64,000 nucleotides of DNA from Variimorphobacter saccharofermentans (GTDB lineage: Bacteria; Bacillota; Clostridia; Lachnospirales; Lachnospiraceae). Both the position numbers and the translations under genes were made by a program. Location of the stretch: contig NZ_JACEGA010000001.1 in the NCBI RefSeq assembly GCF_014174405.1, positions 3,942,501 to 4,006,500 on the forward strand, in the 5' to 3' direction. Positions 46,410-55,330 of the stretch are shown piece by piece; position 1 is the first letter of the stretch; every line of letters starts with the position of its first letter. The notes below the pieces were generated by a model. That model was not told the DNA's origin and did not search any database. It saw only the letters and a program-made list of their open reading frames with translations.

Positions 46410-47717
46410 TCAATCCGGTGAATGAGATCGCTGTTTTGCGTATCGTCTGACGCTCCTTATTTTTTGTTCTGTCGCCCTTAATAGCCTTGATTCCTTTGCC
46501 GGAATGGCTTCCAGATGTTCTGGGAGTTTCGGTCTTTCTCCTGAGTGGCTTCCGATTTTTAATGGAGTGGCTGTACAGGTAGGCAGCCCTTTGCATTCTA
46601 TCGTAACCTTCGAGATATCAGCAGCATCATAAACCACCTCTACCTTTTTATGAATCATATGCAGACCAAGCTCCACTTCGTATTTCTGCCCCATGAAGCT
46701 GATACATCCGCTCTTATTCACTTTTCTGGTTTCACAGGCAAGAAAAGCATCTGCTATCATCTCAGCCGATAGCATTCGTAGTTCATGTCGGTCTGATTGG
46801 TATGCCTCATAAGGAGATTTACCTTCTAATGCACTATGTCCCTTATGAAAGTAGCATTCCTCCATCCATACCTGATATAACCGGTTGAGCTCATCCAGGC
46901 TTTTGGGCTTAGATAGCTGTACTTCTCTCAGGAAAGAATCTACGGTCTGGTTGTATCTTTCCTGTTTCCCATTAGATTCTGGAGAGTATGGTCGCGCGTA
47001 TAAAAGCCTAATTCCCAGCTTTCCGCAGGCTCTTTGCATCCAGTGTGTTCGAAATTGTTTCCCATTATCAAAGTAGACTGAGTCAGGAGCACCATATTTA
47101 AGCAGTGCTTTTCGGAAACAGTCCTGTACAATCTTTTGATCTAGAGTAGGATAGAACTCGGAATGTAAAACATGACGAGTACAGTCATCTAAGAAGCAGA
47201 CCATGTAGGTGGGCTGTCCGTTCACATAAATACCATATTTAATATCGCTTTGCCACAGATAATTACGCCACGGTTTCTGAAATCGCCTGGCTCCTGTTAC
47301 ACTGCTTGCATAGGTACGCATCTGGCGACTGGAATACCCACGGTAATTCAGCTGATCCTGTAGAGTACTTCTTCTTAAAAACCCAGGTTCAACCTTACCT
47401 TCCCATTCCAGTATGCGGATCAATTCTGTGATACTCCTTTTGGGAACCTCTCTTCTGAGAGCAATGGATTCCTGTATGACATCCTCAGGTATAATGGAGT
47501 TACCTCCTCGTCCCGGACTCTGTGGCTTCAGTCCTTCAAAGCCTTTTTTCTTATAATCATTCAGGTATCTCCGTATCGTACGCTCTGATAATCCGGTCTG
47601 GATACAGATTTCTTCTTTTAATAGTTGAAGTTTATCTTTATCCAGTTTGGTGTCCATTAGAGGTGCAATGACCTTCAGTCTGTTAGCTGCGATTTCTTCG
47701 CTTCTCTTGTTATCCAT
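46410..47717 (-). CDS. DDE (rve) transposase with N-terminal HTH
   Basis: 435 residues from ATG at 47717 (MDNKRSEEIAANRL), preceded by AAAGGAGG; a longer frame to 47852 is unsupported. The helix-turn-helix region (IQTGLSERTIRRYLNDYKKK) precedes the integrase core: LWQSDIKYGIY for the first Asp, VYFDNGKQFRTHW for the second and SPESNGKQERYNQ for the Glu. With the ExeA-like ATPase it forms a two-gene transposition module. Confidence 0.92.
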   Translation of the reverse strand: MDNKRSEEIAANRLKVIAPLMDTKLDKDKLQLLKEEICIQTGLSERTIRRYLNDYKKKGFEGLKPQSPGRGGNSIIPEDVIQESIALRREVPKRSITELIRILEWEGKVEPGFLRRSTLQDQLNYRGYSSRQMRTYASSVTGARRFQKPWRNYLWQSDIKYGIYVNGQPTYMVCFLDDCTRHVLHSEFYPTLDQKIVQDCFRKALLKYGAPDSVYFDNGKQFRTHWMQRACGKLGIRLLYARPYSPESNGKQERYNQTVDSFLREVQLSKPKSLDELNRLYQVWMEECYFHKGHSALEGKSPYEAYQSDRHELRMLSAEMIADAFLACETRKVNKSGCISFMGQKYEVELGLHMIHKKVEVVYDAADISKVTIECKGLPTCTATPLKIGSHSGERPKLPEHLEAIPAKESRLLRATEQKIRSVRRYAKQRSHSPD

Positions 47718-47799
47718 GTAATCCTCCTTTGTTTGTAGGAGGATTTCTCCTCCCTTGTTTGTCTGATAATGGAATCCTATCAGAGCCAAGGAAAGTAAT

Positions 47800-48311
47800 C
47801 TACGCAGAACGGGTATGTAACCACCGACCGGAATTAACAAGATATCGGACAAGCTTTTTCAGCCAGCCGGTAACACCAGTGCTGGGATCGATACAAAGAG
47901 TTAGATTATTAATTTCATTGCATAATTCTATATCATAATCATAAAGAAATGTAAGTGATATCAGTGTATTCTTATAGTATTCACGGAGCAGAAAAAAACC
48001 AAATCTTCAAACGGATAGCAGTGCTTAGTTCACAGGGATAATCATCAGTTTCAGTATTAGAAGATGAGATGATAAGTTCAACTGTCTCTGAACTGTACCT
48101 TTTATAGGGAACAATGAGATCTGGTAGTTCGTGATGAACCCGTCCACAACCTAGGCAGCGTAACCTTCTAATTATTAAAATTTTCTTTTCACCGTTGTAT
48201 TCGATTATTCCTCGTTTGCGGCTCCCGATTACTTTTAATCGTTCCTCACAATAGGGACATGGGATAGTCTCTCTGCTCCTTACACAAAAAAATCTTTTGA
48301 GGTCTTGCCAT
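47800..48311 (-). pseudogene. DUF6431 protein with frameshifts
   Basis: Reading from MARPQKIF and across a frame change at a seven-A/T run (about 48286-48292) gives ETIPCPYCEERLKVIGSRKR, ILIIRRLRCLGCGRVHHELP and LIVPYKRYSSE, the DUF6431 zinc-ribbon signature. A second frame change near 47990 leads to LCIDPSTGVTGWLKKLV and a stop at 47800. DUF6431 genes commonly precede this transposase/ATPase pair. Confidence 0.75.
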
Positions 48312-48648
48312 CAAGATAATAGTTATGTATAATAATCATAGTTGGTTAGGAGCATTCCCGAGAACTGAGTTGGTAGCGCAGTTGTCATTAAGGGGATGCT
48401 TTCTTTCTATAGTTTTATACTCGTCAATTCATGGACAGGCAAGTATGGTAGCTCTCGGAAAAATCCACGCGGTAAAAACACGAAGTATTCAGGACTAATT
48501 AATATACAACCTCTAATATCATAAAACTAAGGTAAATATTGAGTTTGAGACCTTGGCTACTAAACGACGCCTATTATCTTTAAAATCAATCTTTTCCTAA
48601 ATAGCGCAGCCATCTGGCGACCATGTCCATGCCATATGGCAAGCATAT
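48312..48648. other. Gene-free edge of the transposase element
   Basis: 337 bp with no gene recognised. Contains GAGCATTCCCGAGAACTGAG near 48352 and a partly complementary AGCTCTCGGAAAAATCC near 48451, possibly the element end. Leads directly into the second tRNA 3'-end copy. Confidence 0.4.
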
Positions 48649-48671
48649 GTTCGATTCCCGTTATCCGCTTA
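48649..48671 (+). repeat. tRNA-Gly 3' end, attachment-site copy 2
   Basis: Identical over 23 bp to 37556-37578 but with no tRNA body in front (the preceding bases CATATGGCAAGCATAT are unrelated). Marks the right boundary of an 11-kb segment carrying the bacteriocin locus and transposons. Confidence 0.85.
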
Positions 48672-48729
48672 CAATAAAATAAGACCTATGACACAGGTTT
48701 TTTCTGTGGCATGGGTCTTATTTTATTGT
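48671..48729. terminator. Long perfect hairpin after copy 2
   Basis: ACAATAAAATAAGACC pairs exactly with GGTCTTATTTTATTGT, with inner GACACAG/CTGTGGC pairing. It lies directly after the tRNA-end copy, in the same place as the native tRNA terminator but with unrelated sequence. Confidence 0.75.
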
Positions 48730-48757
48730 AAATGTGATGACCAAAAGAAGTGAACCC

Positions 48758-48882
48758 AAGAATAAAAGTGCGAACCCTCTGGTGAGCACCTTTTATTCTT
48801 GCGACGGCTTTCCGGGTTTTCGGAAAGACGTTGTTCGATAAGGAACTGCCGATGGCAGTTCCTGCTTCCCGTTATCCGTTTA
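48758..48882. repeat. Three-stem structured element, copy B, with degenerate tRNA end
   Basis: Stem 1 AAGAATAAAAG with CTTTTATTCTT, stem 2 CTTTCCG with CGGAAAG, stem 3 AGGAACTGCC with GGCAGTTCCT, then TTCCCGTTATCCGTTTA, a degenerate tRNA-Gly end at 48866-48882. The order of stems and the GACG...GACGTTGTT blocks match copy A at 37673-37790, while the paired bases differ. Confidence 0.65.
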
Positions 48883-48961
48883 ATCGAAAAGAAGGTGCTT
48901 CATCGTTTTTTGGCTGACTATCTGCTTTTTCGTTATGTGATTATATAAGGTAAGTTTTCAC

Positions 48962-49031
48962 TACCATAATCTAACCTCCATATAAAAACGAGCCGTTTTA
49001 CGACATACTCAGGTCATTAAATTCAATACAT
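48962..49031 (+). repeat. 70-bp direct repeat, left copy
   Basis: From TACCATAAT through AACCTCCATATAAAAA and GAGCCGTTTTACGACAT to AATACAT. The second copy at 51015-51084 differs at only about four positions. The pair encloses the 41-aa peptide gene and the toxin-antitoxin pair. Confidence 0.85.
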
Positions 49032-49035
49032 TTTG

Positions 49036-49161
49036 CTAGTGTCGTGCTGCTTTGTGATTTGCTAATGTCTTTCCAGCTTTACTCTTTGAACTAGTACTAG
49101 ATGAACTGCTAGCAAGTGTCTTACCTGCTTTACCTACTTTTCCACCATGATGAACTGCCAT
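49036..49161 (-). CDS. Small Ser/Lys-rich basic peptide (41 aa)
   Basis: Strong AAAGGAGG site. The product begins MAVHHGGKVGKAGKTLASSS, continues with a run of Ser/Thr and ends KAGKTLANHKAARH. The KAGKTLA block occurs twice (residues about 11-17 and 28-34), and His pairs lie at both ends. Basic and without hydrophobic stretch, so it could bind nucleic acid or phosphate. No named family known to me. Confidence 0.6.
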   Translation of the reverse strand: MAVHHGGKVGKAGKTLASSSSSTSSKSKAGKTLANHKAARH

Positions 49162-49318
49162 AATACATACCTCCTTTGCAATAATCTCCATGCAAATTAG
49201 TGTACCCTTTGATATTATTATTTTGCGAAAATAAAGTCAAAGAATACTTTGACAAGGGAATAGCTAGAGCATAGGCTCTGGCTTTTACTATGTGAAGAGC
49301 TTTATTCTTTTACATACA

Positions 49319-50317
49319 TCACAAATAACTTCGAATATATCTGTTTAATTTTTCCTCTGTGTCAATGCCATACTTATTTGCAATCAAGTTGAAATACTTC
49401 ATAATTTCATTCTTATCAATTATTACCCGTGATAGCTGTAATGGATCATAATTATTTCTAGCTTCTTTCCATGGACTTTCATTATGAGTAATTGTTTCTA
49501 ATACTTTTCCACTATATTTACCAAATGTATTAATAACCAGATTAATTACTTTCTTCTCCTGATCACTTAATTCCACAAAGCGTTCTTTAAATATTGCAAA
49601 TCGATTATCCTCTATCGGGTTATATTTGAAATCTTTAAACAAATCGTAAACTTCCTCATATACCGGTCCATGAACCCATGCCATACAATCTTCCTTAAAC
49701 AAAGGTTCACCATACATAACCATGTATATCCCCTGAATAAAATATAAGATTTTCTGTAATGCTAATGGGGTTATTTCCTGCATTTGGTCAAAAATATAAG
49801 ATATGGTTAAAAGCATTTTGTTAGAAATGCAAAAAAGTCCTGCTACTTTTTCTGCTGCCTTAATTGCTTTCTTATATGCCGTTTCTCCCATCTTCTCGGC
49901 ATTTTCATTTAACAATTCAATCATATAATTCGGTGATGACAATGCTTTTTTTATAATATCTGAGTATTCTTTAGATGGCATCTGACCTAAAAGATATCGT
50001 GTGATAGTAATTTCGCCAAATCCAAGTGCAATGGATAATGGAGCTTTTCCAATGTTATATATATTCATTATTTTTTTAATATCATCAACACTAATAAGAC
50101 CTTCTTCTTTTCGGTACTGCTCATCAATACTTTTAATGTTAAAGTCTAATAACCCAGGAATGTCCATCTCCTCTCCACACTCATCACACACAGCAATTAT
50201 TATCTCAAAGTCATAGTTTTTTTCTTTAATCACTTTTTGGACAATTTTCTTACGCAGCTGATACGCCGTTTCTTTTCTGCATTGTGTACAGAAATCAACC
50301 TTTCTCTCCTTTACCAT
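49319..50317 (-). CDS. Panacea/SocA-like antitoxin with MqsA-like N-terminus
   Basis: 332 residues. Zinc knuckles CTQCRKETAYQ and VCDECGEEM at residues about 9-50, an XRE-like helix-turn-helix (KIMNIYNIGKAPLSIALGFG then TITRYLLGQMPS), then the SocA/DUF4065 Panacea domain (ITPLALQKILYFIQGIYMV, AWVHGPVYEEVYDLFK, then HNESPWKEARN). Panacea domains are antitoxins paired with varied toxins. The gene follows the toxin-like gene by 29 bp. Confidence 0.87.
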   Translation of the reverse strand: MVKERKVDFCTQCRKETAYQLRKKIVQKVIKEKNYDFEIIIAVCDECGEEMDIPGLLDFNIKSIDEQYRKEEGLISVDDIKKIMNIYNIGKAPLSIALGFGEITITRYLLGQMPSKEYSDIIKKALSSPNYMIELLNENAEKMGETAYKKAIKAAEKVAGLFCISNKMLLTISYIFDQMQEITPLALQKILYFIQGIYMVMYGEPLFKEDCMAWVHGPVYEEVYDLFKDFKYNPIEDNRFAIFKERFVELSDQEKKVINLVINTFGKYSGKVLETITHNESPWKEARNNYDPLQLSRVIIDKNEIMKYFNLIANKYGIDTEEKLNRYIRSYL

Positions 50318-50346
50318 TTAGTTATCCTCCTTTAATTCCCTTCATT

Positions 50347-50733
50347 TTACTTAAACTTATATTTCAATGGATACATTTGTTTATGAAATGAAATAACAAT
50401 TACATAGTTTGATTCCAATTTATTAATTTTGATGTAGAGAGAGATTAATTCTTCCCCAGTACCAAATCTATGTAATAAATTTTCGTCTTTGCCAAATACA
50501 TATAGCATTTCATGTTCATATCCAACATGTTCATTTGGTAGTATCTCAGAAAAATCCAAAGCTGCAAGACTAAGCAAGATTTGTTTTCTCTTATCCTCGT
50601 CTATTAAATAATCCATGAATAAATCCTGATTGGCTTGCCTTCTATCATTCATTTCTACTCTATATTTATCGGCATTAATTGATGTTTTTACCTCTTCCAG
50701 GTATTTTTCAATATCTGCGATTGTTATTTCCAA
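50347..50733 (-). CDS. MqsR-like toxin of the Panacea pair
   Basis: 128 residues. The second half (LLSLAALDFSEILPNEHVGY, then SLYIKINKLESNYVIVISFH) fits the MqsR/RelE-like fold: a helix with L--L-L-DF, strands and a final VIVISFH strand. MqsR toxins are mRNA interferases. It is the first gene of the pair (toxin before antitoxin), as in mqsRA. The catalytic residues are not certain. Confidence 0.7.
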   Translation of the reverse strand: MEITIADIEKYLEEVKTSINADKYRVEMNDRRQANQDLFMDYLIDEDKRKQILLSLAALDFSEILPNEHVGYEHEMLYVFGKDENLLHRFGTGEELISLYIKINKLESNYVIVISFHKQMYPLKYKFK

Positions 50734-51014
50734 TTTAGCACCTCCATATTATTATGATAGGTTTTTGTTGATATCCTATCATTATAATAGGCTGATGATT
50801 GCTTTTTGTCAATATCCTATCATGCTGTTTTTTATTCCGAGAAGAGATATATAAAACTGTGCTAAAGTACAACTTCAACCTACAGTGGTTTTCCAATCAA
50901 ATTTAAATAGCCAATGACCTGATTAATTCATCAAGCCACTGGTATTCTTATTTAATATTTGTGAAACGCTCTGGTGAGTATCTTCTATTCTTCCTAAGCC
51001 TAGGTCGGTGTTCA
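50734..51014. other. Promoter region and repeat fragment
   Basis: 281 bp. Near 50753 and 50772 two copies of GATAGG(T)TTTTG / GATAGGCTGATG with TATCCTATCAT inverted between and after them (50772-50825) form candidate operator sites for the toxin-antitoxin operon. Near 50972-51002 a fragment TGGTGAGTATCTTCTATTC repeats material seen near 37840. Confidence 0.5.
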
Positions 51015-51084
51015 TACCATAATTTAACCTCCATATAAAAATGAGCCGTTTTACGACATGCTCAGGTCATTAATTTCAATACAT
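51015..51084 (+). repeat. 70-bp direct repeat, right copy
   Basis: Second copy of 48962-49031 with about four substitutions. Located between the toxin gene promoter and the GH51 gene. Confidence 0.85.
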
Positions 51085-51134
51085 ATGAATTGATAGTCCA
51101 TTCTTCGGTTTCGCTTTGTGATTCCCAATCAATA

Positions 51135-53627
51135 TTAGCGAGGATTTTTCTTTAAAATAAGTACATTCACGGATAGTGGTGCCGCATTGAATACAAATTC
51201 TCTACCTGCGCCATATAAAATCTCCACTCTGTCACGTACATGCTCCGGATCCTCAAGAGTGTTCTCTGCATCAGCCTTTCCTGTAAGATATTCCACTCTA
51301 TATTCTGGCTCCACATCACAATCCAGGGTAATCCGGACATCATCCACATTTTCTGAAAAGTTGACCACTTTTACGATAACCTCTTCATCGGTATCCGTGC
51401 ATACAGAACACATGGAAGGATAATTCGGGAGTTCAACAGTCTGAATCAGTTCGTCGTTCAGATATAAATCAACCTCGGTATCCCTTAATACATAGTGAAC
51501 CTTATTAAATTCTCCATACTGCACGTTCACATTGACCGACTCAGCAACAGGCTCGAGTCTGAAGGCGCCTCTCATAAGAGTAGCCTGACCATCTCTGAAC
51601 ATCCACCTTAACGGCTCAAGATTGAACAGCATCCACGGATCCCTCGGATTCGGGTTCATACGATCATAGAAGCTGAATGGCTTCGGTGCACATAGCATTC
51701 CCACACCGGTATCCTGCTCTTTCTCCATATAGAGTTCAGCTTCGAATTCATATACTCTTTTGTCAACATCAGCATCGGTTCCGAGTGCCACCGCCGAGAA
51801 CACCTTAAATGGAGGCTTTTTGCGTGACATTTCATTGTCATCGTCCATAACCACCATTTTACAGTTATCTGCATCGATCACTTTACCAAAGATATTCTTA
51901 TATGGTTCTGCTTCGATTCCATTAAGCCTTGCATTCCGATATTTCACTCCGAAATCACCGGTAATCATCGGTAGACCGTGAAGATCACGATAGATCTTAC
52001 CCGTTTCCTCATCAGAAGCAATAACCTTCTTACCCCGGTTATTACCGAATAGCTTAAACACATAGTAGCTTGGAATTCCATAGCTTCTATAATTGTCAAA
52101 GATCAGAAGATTCGGGTACCACGAATAAAAATGTACATGTTCAAAGAGCGGGGCATACGAGCACATCTTCACTTTATCCTGATTACGCTCGAATCCAACC
52201 ATGAACATGGCCTCTGATACCGCTGCACGAAGCTGTCCCTCATATGTCTGATTAACAGCAAACTCCCCGATATATACATCTGGCTTTGTACGATCATAAT
52301 TATCATATAGGCCGACATTTTCAGCGTAGAACTCTGGCATGTTGTAAAAATGATCATCCACGATATCGCACTTTGTTCTCTCACTATGGTCATTGGAGAT
52401 GATGAGCATATCTGGATATTCATTAAGGATGGCCTTGCGAATCTGCTCAAAACGGCTCTCATATTCCGGACCGCTGTTCTCATTACCAATCTCCAGATAT
52501 TTGATAGAAAAAGGAGCCGGATGTCCCATAGATGCACGCAGACCTCCCCATTTGGAATCAACAGATCCCATCGCATACTCCAAGGCATCTAGCGTATCCT
52601 GTATGATATCCTCCATCTCATTATCATTAAAGTAAATTGGCCCACGACCCTGACAGGTCATGCCACAGTTGCACACATAAAGAGCCTGAAGGTTTAGATC
52701 TTCGCAAAGTTGCAGGTACTCATGAAACCCCAGTCCGTTGGTCGTGCGGTAATGCCACAGAAGCCAGTGACTTGGGCGTTCCCACACCGGTCCGACCGTT
52801 TTCTTAAATAACATGGCAGTCTCCTTAGTGAAACCTTCTACGATGCACCCTCCCGGAAATCTTAGGAACGCTGGCTTCATCTCCTGAAGTTTCATAACCA
52901 GATCCTTTCTGAGGCCATGATTCATATAAGTATCCGATGGCATAAGCGACATGAACCCAAAAACAACATCACCGCCATCAGGCGCGGTAATCACAAACTC
53001 AGCAGTTCCTGTCGTTGCCACAGAAGTAAGAACAGCATCGTATCTGGTCCACTCCGAGTTATTAATCTCAATTGATGCTTTAGAAAGCAACTGTTCCTTA
53101 TCTATCGTATTCACGCCTTCCATTGGCTCTGTGCGAACAACAGATAATTCAAGCCTGACCCTTTCCGCAGCTTTGGCAAACATATAAAAATGATAACTTC
53201 TCCCCTCTTCCTGCGGAACTCCGGCATATCCAATATTTCTTATGCTTCCATTCTTGTGAAAGCTTACCTTCAGTGACACCCTCCGGTTAACATTCAGTGT
53301 ATCAGTATCATCAATTTCCATCTCCGCATCATTGCAGTACCAGGCAGGGATGGGTGTAGCCTTAATTTTTCCTTTCATGACCCAATCGGTCATACCCTCT
53401 CCGTTGTTGAACTCGTCAATCCATCCGGTTGGAGAAACAAAAGTCTTTCCAGCATCAGAAGTTGTACAGCCTTCCGGAAGAAGAGAATCCTCGAACGTTC
53501 TGTTTCTGAGAAGCTCTGGATATAGTCCTCCGTCTCCTGCATGACTGATGTCCTCAAAAAATATGCCGTATAAATCCGGTGCCGTGTCAAAGCGTTTCTG
53601 TTTTGTTTTTACATTAATCCTGCTCAT
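51135..53627 (-). CDS. GH51 alpha-L-arabinofuranosidase
   Basis: 830 residues. Opens with APDLYGIFFEDISHAGDGGL (GH51 start), an inserted carbohydrate-binding-like beta domain at about 75-220, then the (beta/alpha)8 core with ALYVCNCGMTCQG, the acid/base Glu in KYLEIGNENS and the nucleophile Glu in VYIGEFAVNQ. The beta-rich C-terminal domain ends LSVNVLILKKNP. No signal peptide, so it is intracellular and removes arabinose from imported oligosaccharides. It stands alone in the tRNA-Gly accretion region. Confidence 0.93.
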   Translation of the reverse strand: MSRINVKTKQKRFDTAPDLYGIFFEDISHAGDGGLYPELLRNRTFEDSLLPEGCTTSDAGKTFVSPTGWIDEFNNGEGMTDWVMKGKIKATPIPAWYCNDAEMEIDDTDTLNVNRRVSLKVSFHKNGSIRNIGYAGVPQEEGRSYHFYMFAKAAERVRLELSVVRTEPMEGVNTIDKEQLLSKASIEINNSEWTRYDAVLTSVATTGTAEFVITAPDGGDVVFGFMSLMPSDTYMNHGLRKDLVMKLQEMKPAFLRFPGGCIVEGFTKETAMLFKKTVGPVWERPSHWLLWHYRTTNGLGFHEYLQLCEDLNLQALYVCNCGMTCQGRGPIYFNDNEMEDIIQDTLDALEYAMGSVDSKWGGLRASMGHPAPFSIKYLEIGNENSGPEYESRFEQIRKAILNEYPDMLIISNDHSERTKCDIVDDHFYNMPEFYAENVGLYDNYDRTKPDVYIGEFAVNQTYEGQLRAAVSEAMFMVGFERNQDKVKMCSYAPLFEHVHFYSWYPNLLIFDNYRSYGIPSYYVFKLFGNNRGKKVIASDEETGKIYRDLHGLPMITGDFGVKYRNARLNGIEAEPYKNIFGKVIDADNCKMVVMDDDNEMSRKKPPFKVFSAVALGTDADVDKRVYEFEAELYMEKEQDTGVGMLCAPKPFSFYDRMNPNPRDPWMLFNLEPLRWMFRDGQATLMRGAFRLEPVAESVNVNVQYGEFNKVHYVLRDTEVDLYLNDELIQTVELPNYPSMCSVCTDTDEEVIVKVVNFSENVDDVRITLDCDVEPEYRVEYLTGKADAENTLEDPEHVRDRVEILYGAGREFVFNAAPLSVNVLILKKNPR

Positions 53628-53787
53628 TATGATTTCTCCTTTTGACGATTATCATCGTTTATTTTTATATACTCTTATAAAGTCCATCCACTCTTATTTT
53701 TCGCAAGCATCTTTCCTCCATCCTAAATGGCATTTGTGGGCAATTATTTTACAATAGCAGGAGTTCACCATTGTATCATTATGCTTC

Positions 53788-54774
53788 TTATAGCATCTTT
53801 AAACTTTCCGCATTTTCCCTTATACGAGCAATATCTGCCGAATCTAGCGTAATATCTGATCCCTTTACATTATCTTCTAATTGTTCTATCTTTCTAGCAC
53901 CACACAAGACATTCATATGATTGCCTTGAGCTAGTAACCAGGCAATTGCCAAATGAGTTGGTGTGCAATTATACTTTAAGCAAAGATCCTTCCAGCTGTC
54001 TACCATGTCAACCACCCTCGGAAGATTTTCAGGCTTAAAAGCCTTCTGATCATAACGGGTAGTACCTTCTACAGCTACGTAATCTCTTCTTATTTTTCCT
54101 GTTAGAAGTCCCTGTTCCAAAGGAGAATAAGCTTGAAAAGTTATACTATGTTTTTTTGCTATGGGAAGAAGATCTTTTTCAACTCTCCGATCAATGATAC
54201 TATATTTTTCTTGGATTAAGTCCAGTTGACCATATTTCGTATAATCTTCAATGTGGCTTATATTCACATTAGATGCACCGATGGCCCGGATTTTTCCTTC
54301 TTTCTTTAATTCTGTTAAAGCTTCCATTGTTTCACTGACAGGTGTTAAAAAAGGTTCTTTACTTTGCCAATGAGTAATATATATATCAATATAGTCCGTA
54401 CCTAAACGTCTCAAACTGTTCTCCAGGTCATCTCGAATGGCTCTTCTCGTAAGATTTCTGTATACATTCTTACCATCCGCACTGAAAAAGAAGCTTCCTT
54501 CTTCATCCGTCCATCGTAAACCGCATTTCGTTGAAATAAGAACCTTGCTTCGTCGGTCAGAAATCGCCTTCCCCACTACTTCTTCGCTATGTCCAAAGCC
54601 ATACACAGGAGCTGTATCAATCAAATTAATACCTTGATCTATAGCTGCATGAATCGTTCGAATCGATTCCATATCATTATTCTCGCCCCACCAAGTACCT
54701 CCGCCTATTGCCCAGGTTCCAAGAGCTACTACTGATGCATTTAGATCAGATTGTCCAATTCGTTGATATACCAT
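53788..54774 (-). CDS. Aldo/keto reductase
   Basis: 328 residues. The catalytic tetrad is in place: Asp and Tyr in LIDTAPVYGFGHSEE, Lys in VLISTKCGL, His in YITHWQSKEP. An NADPH-binding C-terminal region is seen in HLAIAWLLAQGN. AKR of the YajO/IolS type; substrate unknown. It shares layout with the second reductase at 56047 but is on the other strand. Confidence 0.92.
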   Translation of the reverse strand: MVYQRIGQSDLNASVVALGTWAIGGGTWWGENNDMESIRTIHAAIDQGINLIDTAPVYGFGHSEEVVGKAISDRRSKVLISTKCGLRWTDEEGSFFFSADGKNVYRNLTRRAIRDDLENSLRRLGTDYIDIYITHWQSKEPFLTPVSETMEALTELKKEGKIRAIGASNVNISHIEDYTKYGQLDLIQEKYSIIDRRVEKDLLPIAKKHSITFQAYSPLEQGLLTGKIRRDYVAVEGTTRYDQKAFKPENLPRVVDMVDSWKDLCLKYNCTPTHLAIAWLLAQGNHMNVLCGARKIEQLEDNVKGSDITLDSADIARIRENAESLKML

Positions 54775-54911
54775 AATCTACCTCCTTTGCTATCCCTTAA
54801 TAAAGTACCTGCTATTGATGACCAACAAAACTTTCATCATCTTTTATATAATTATTACATATTAAATAAGAACTTAAAAGTACCAATGTGTATAAAAACG
54901 ATAAGAACCAC

Positions 54912-54932
54912 TCGAATCCCGTTATCCGCTTA
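54912..54932 (+). repeat. tRNA-Gly 3' end, attachment-site copy 3
   Basis: TCGAATCCCGTTATCCGC with flanking TTA, one mismatch to the native tRNA end. No tRNA body precedes it. Marks the far end of the accretion region. Confidence 0.75.
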
Positions 54933-54935
54933 ATT

Positions 54936-54983
54936 GAGAAAGGACATGTGATACTGATTTTCAAGTATTACATGTCCTTTCTC
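54936..54983. terminator. Long hairpin after copy 3
   Basis: GAGAAAGGACATGT pairs with ACATGTCCTTTCTC, plus inner GATACT/AGTATT. Directly follows the tRNA-end copy, as hairpins also do at copies 1 and 2. Confidence 0.7.
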
Positions 54984-55287
54984 ATAATATGATTCATAAT
55001 GATTCATATAAATAAATCAGAAAGAATATATCATGGCCCCGTTGGCTCATGTTATCACAAAGCCTTATATCGTCCGTTTGATTTAAAGTAGTTACATACA
55101 ACAGAAGTATTATTCTCCACAATATCCGAAACATTGGTTTGGTAAATTGAAAAACCACTTTCCCATTCATTCGGAAAATTAATAATTCTGTAGGTACTTT
55201 CCTTTTATTTATGAAAGTAAAGGTAATATCCAGGAAAAATTACAATAAATATTTGACAATATTAAAAAAATATGTTATTTTTAACTT

Positions 55288-55302
55288 ACCAACCAGTTGG
55301 TT
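55288..55302 (+). promoter_or_regulatory. TetR operator upstream of its own gene
   Basis: ACCAACCAGTTGGTT, a near-palindrome located between a TTGACA-type -35 region (55254-55259) and the TetR start codon. A related palindrome precedes the reductase gene at 55951. Confidence 0.7.
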
Positions 55303-55330
55303 GATTATTCTGATAATGGAGGTCTTTATT

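Noticed and set aside
52169..52588. 139-codon minus-strand open frame inside the GH51 gene
   Set aside because: Out-of-frame shadow of a long, well-conserved enzyme gene.
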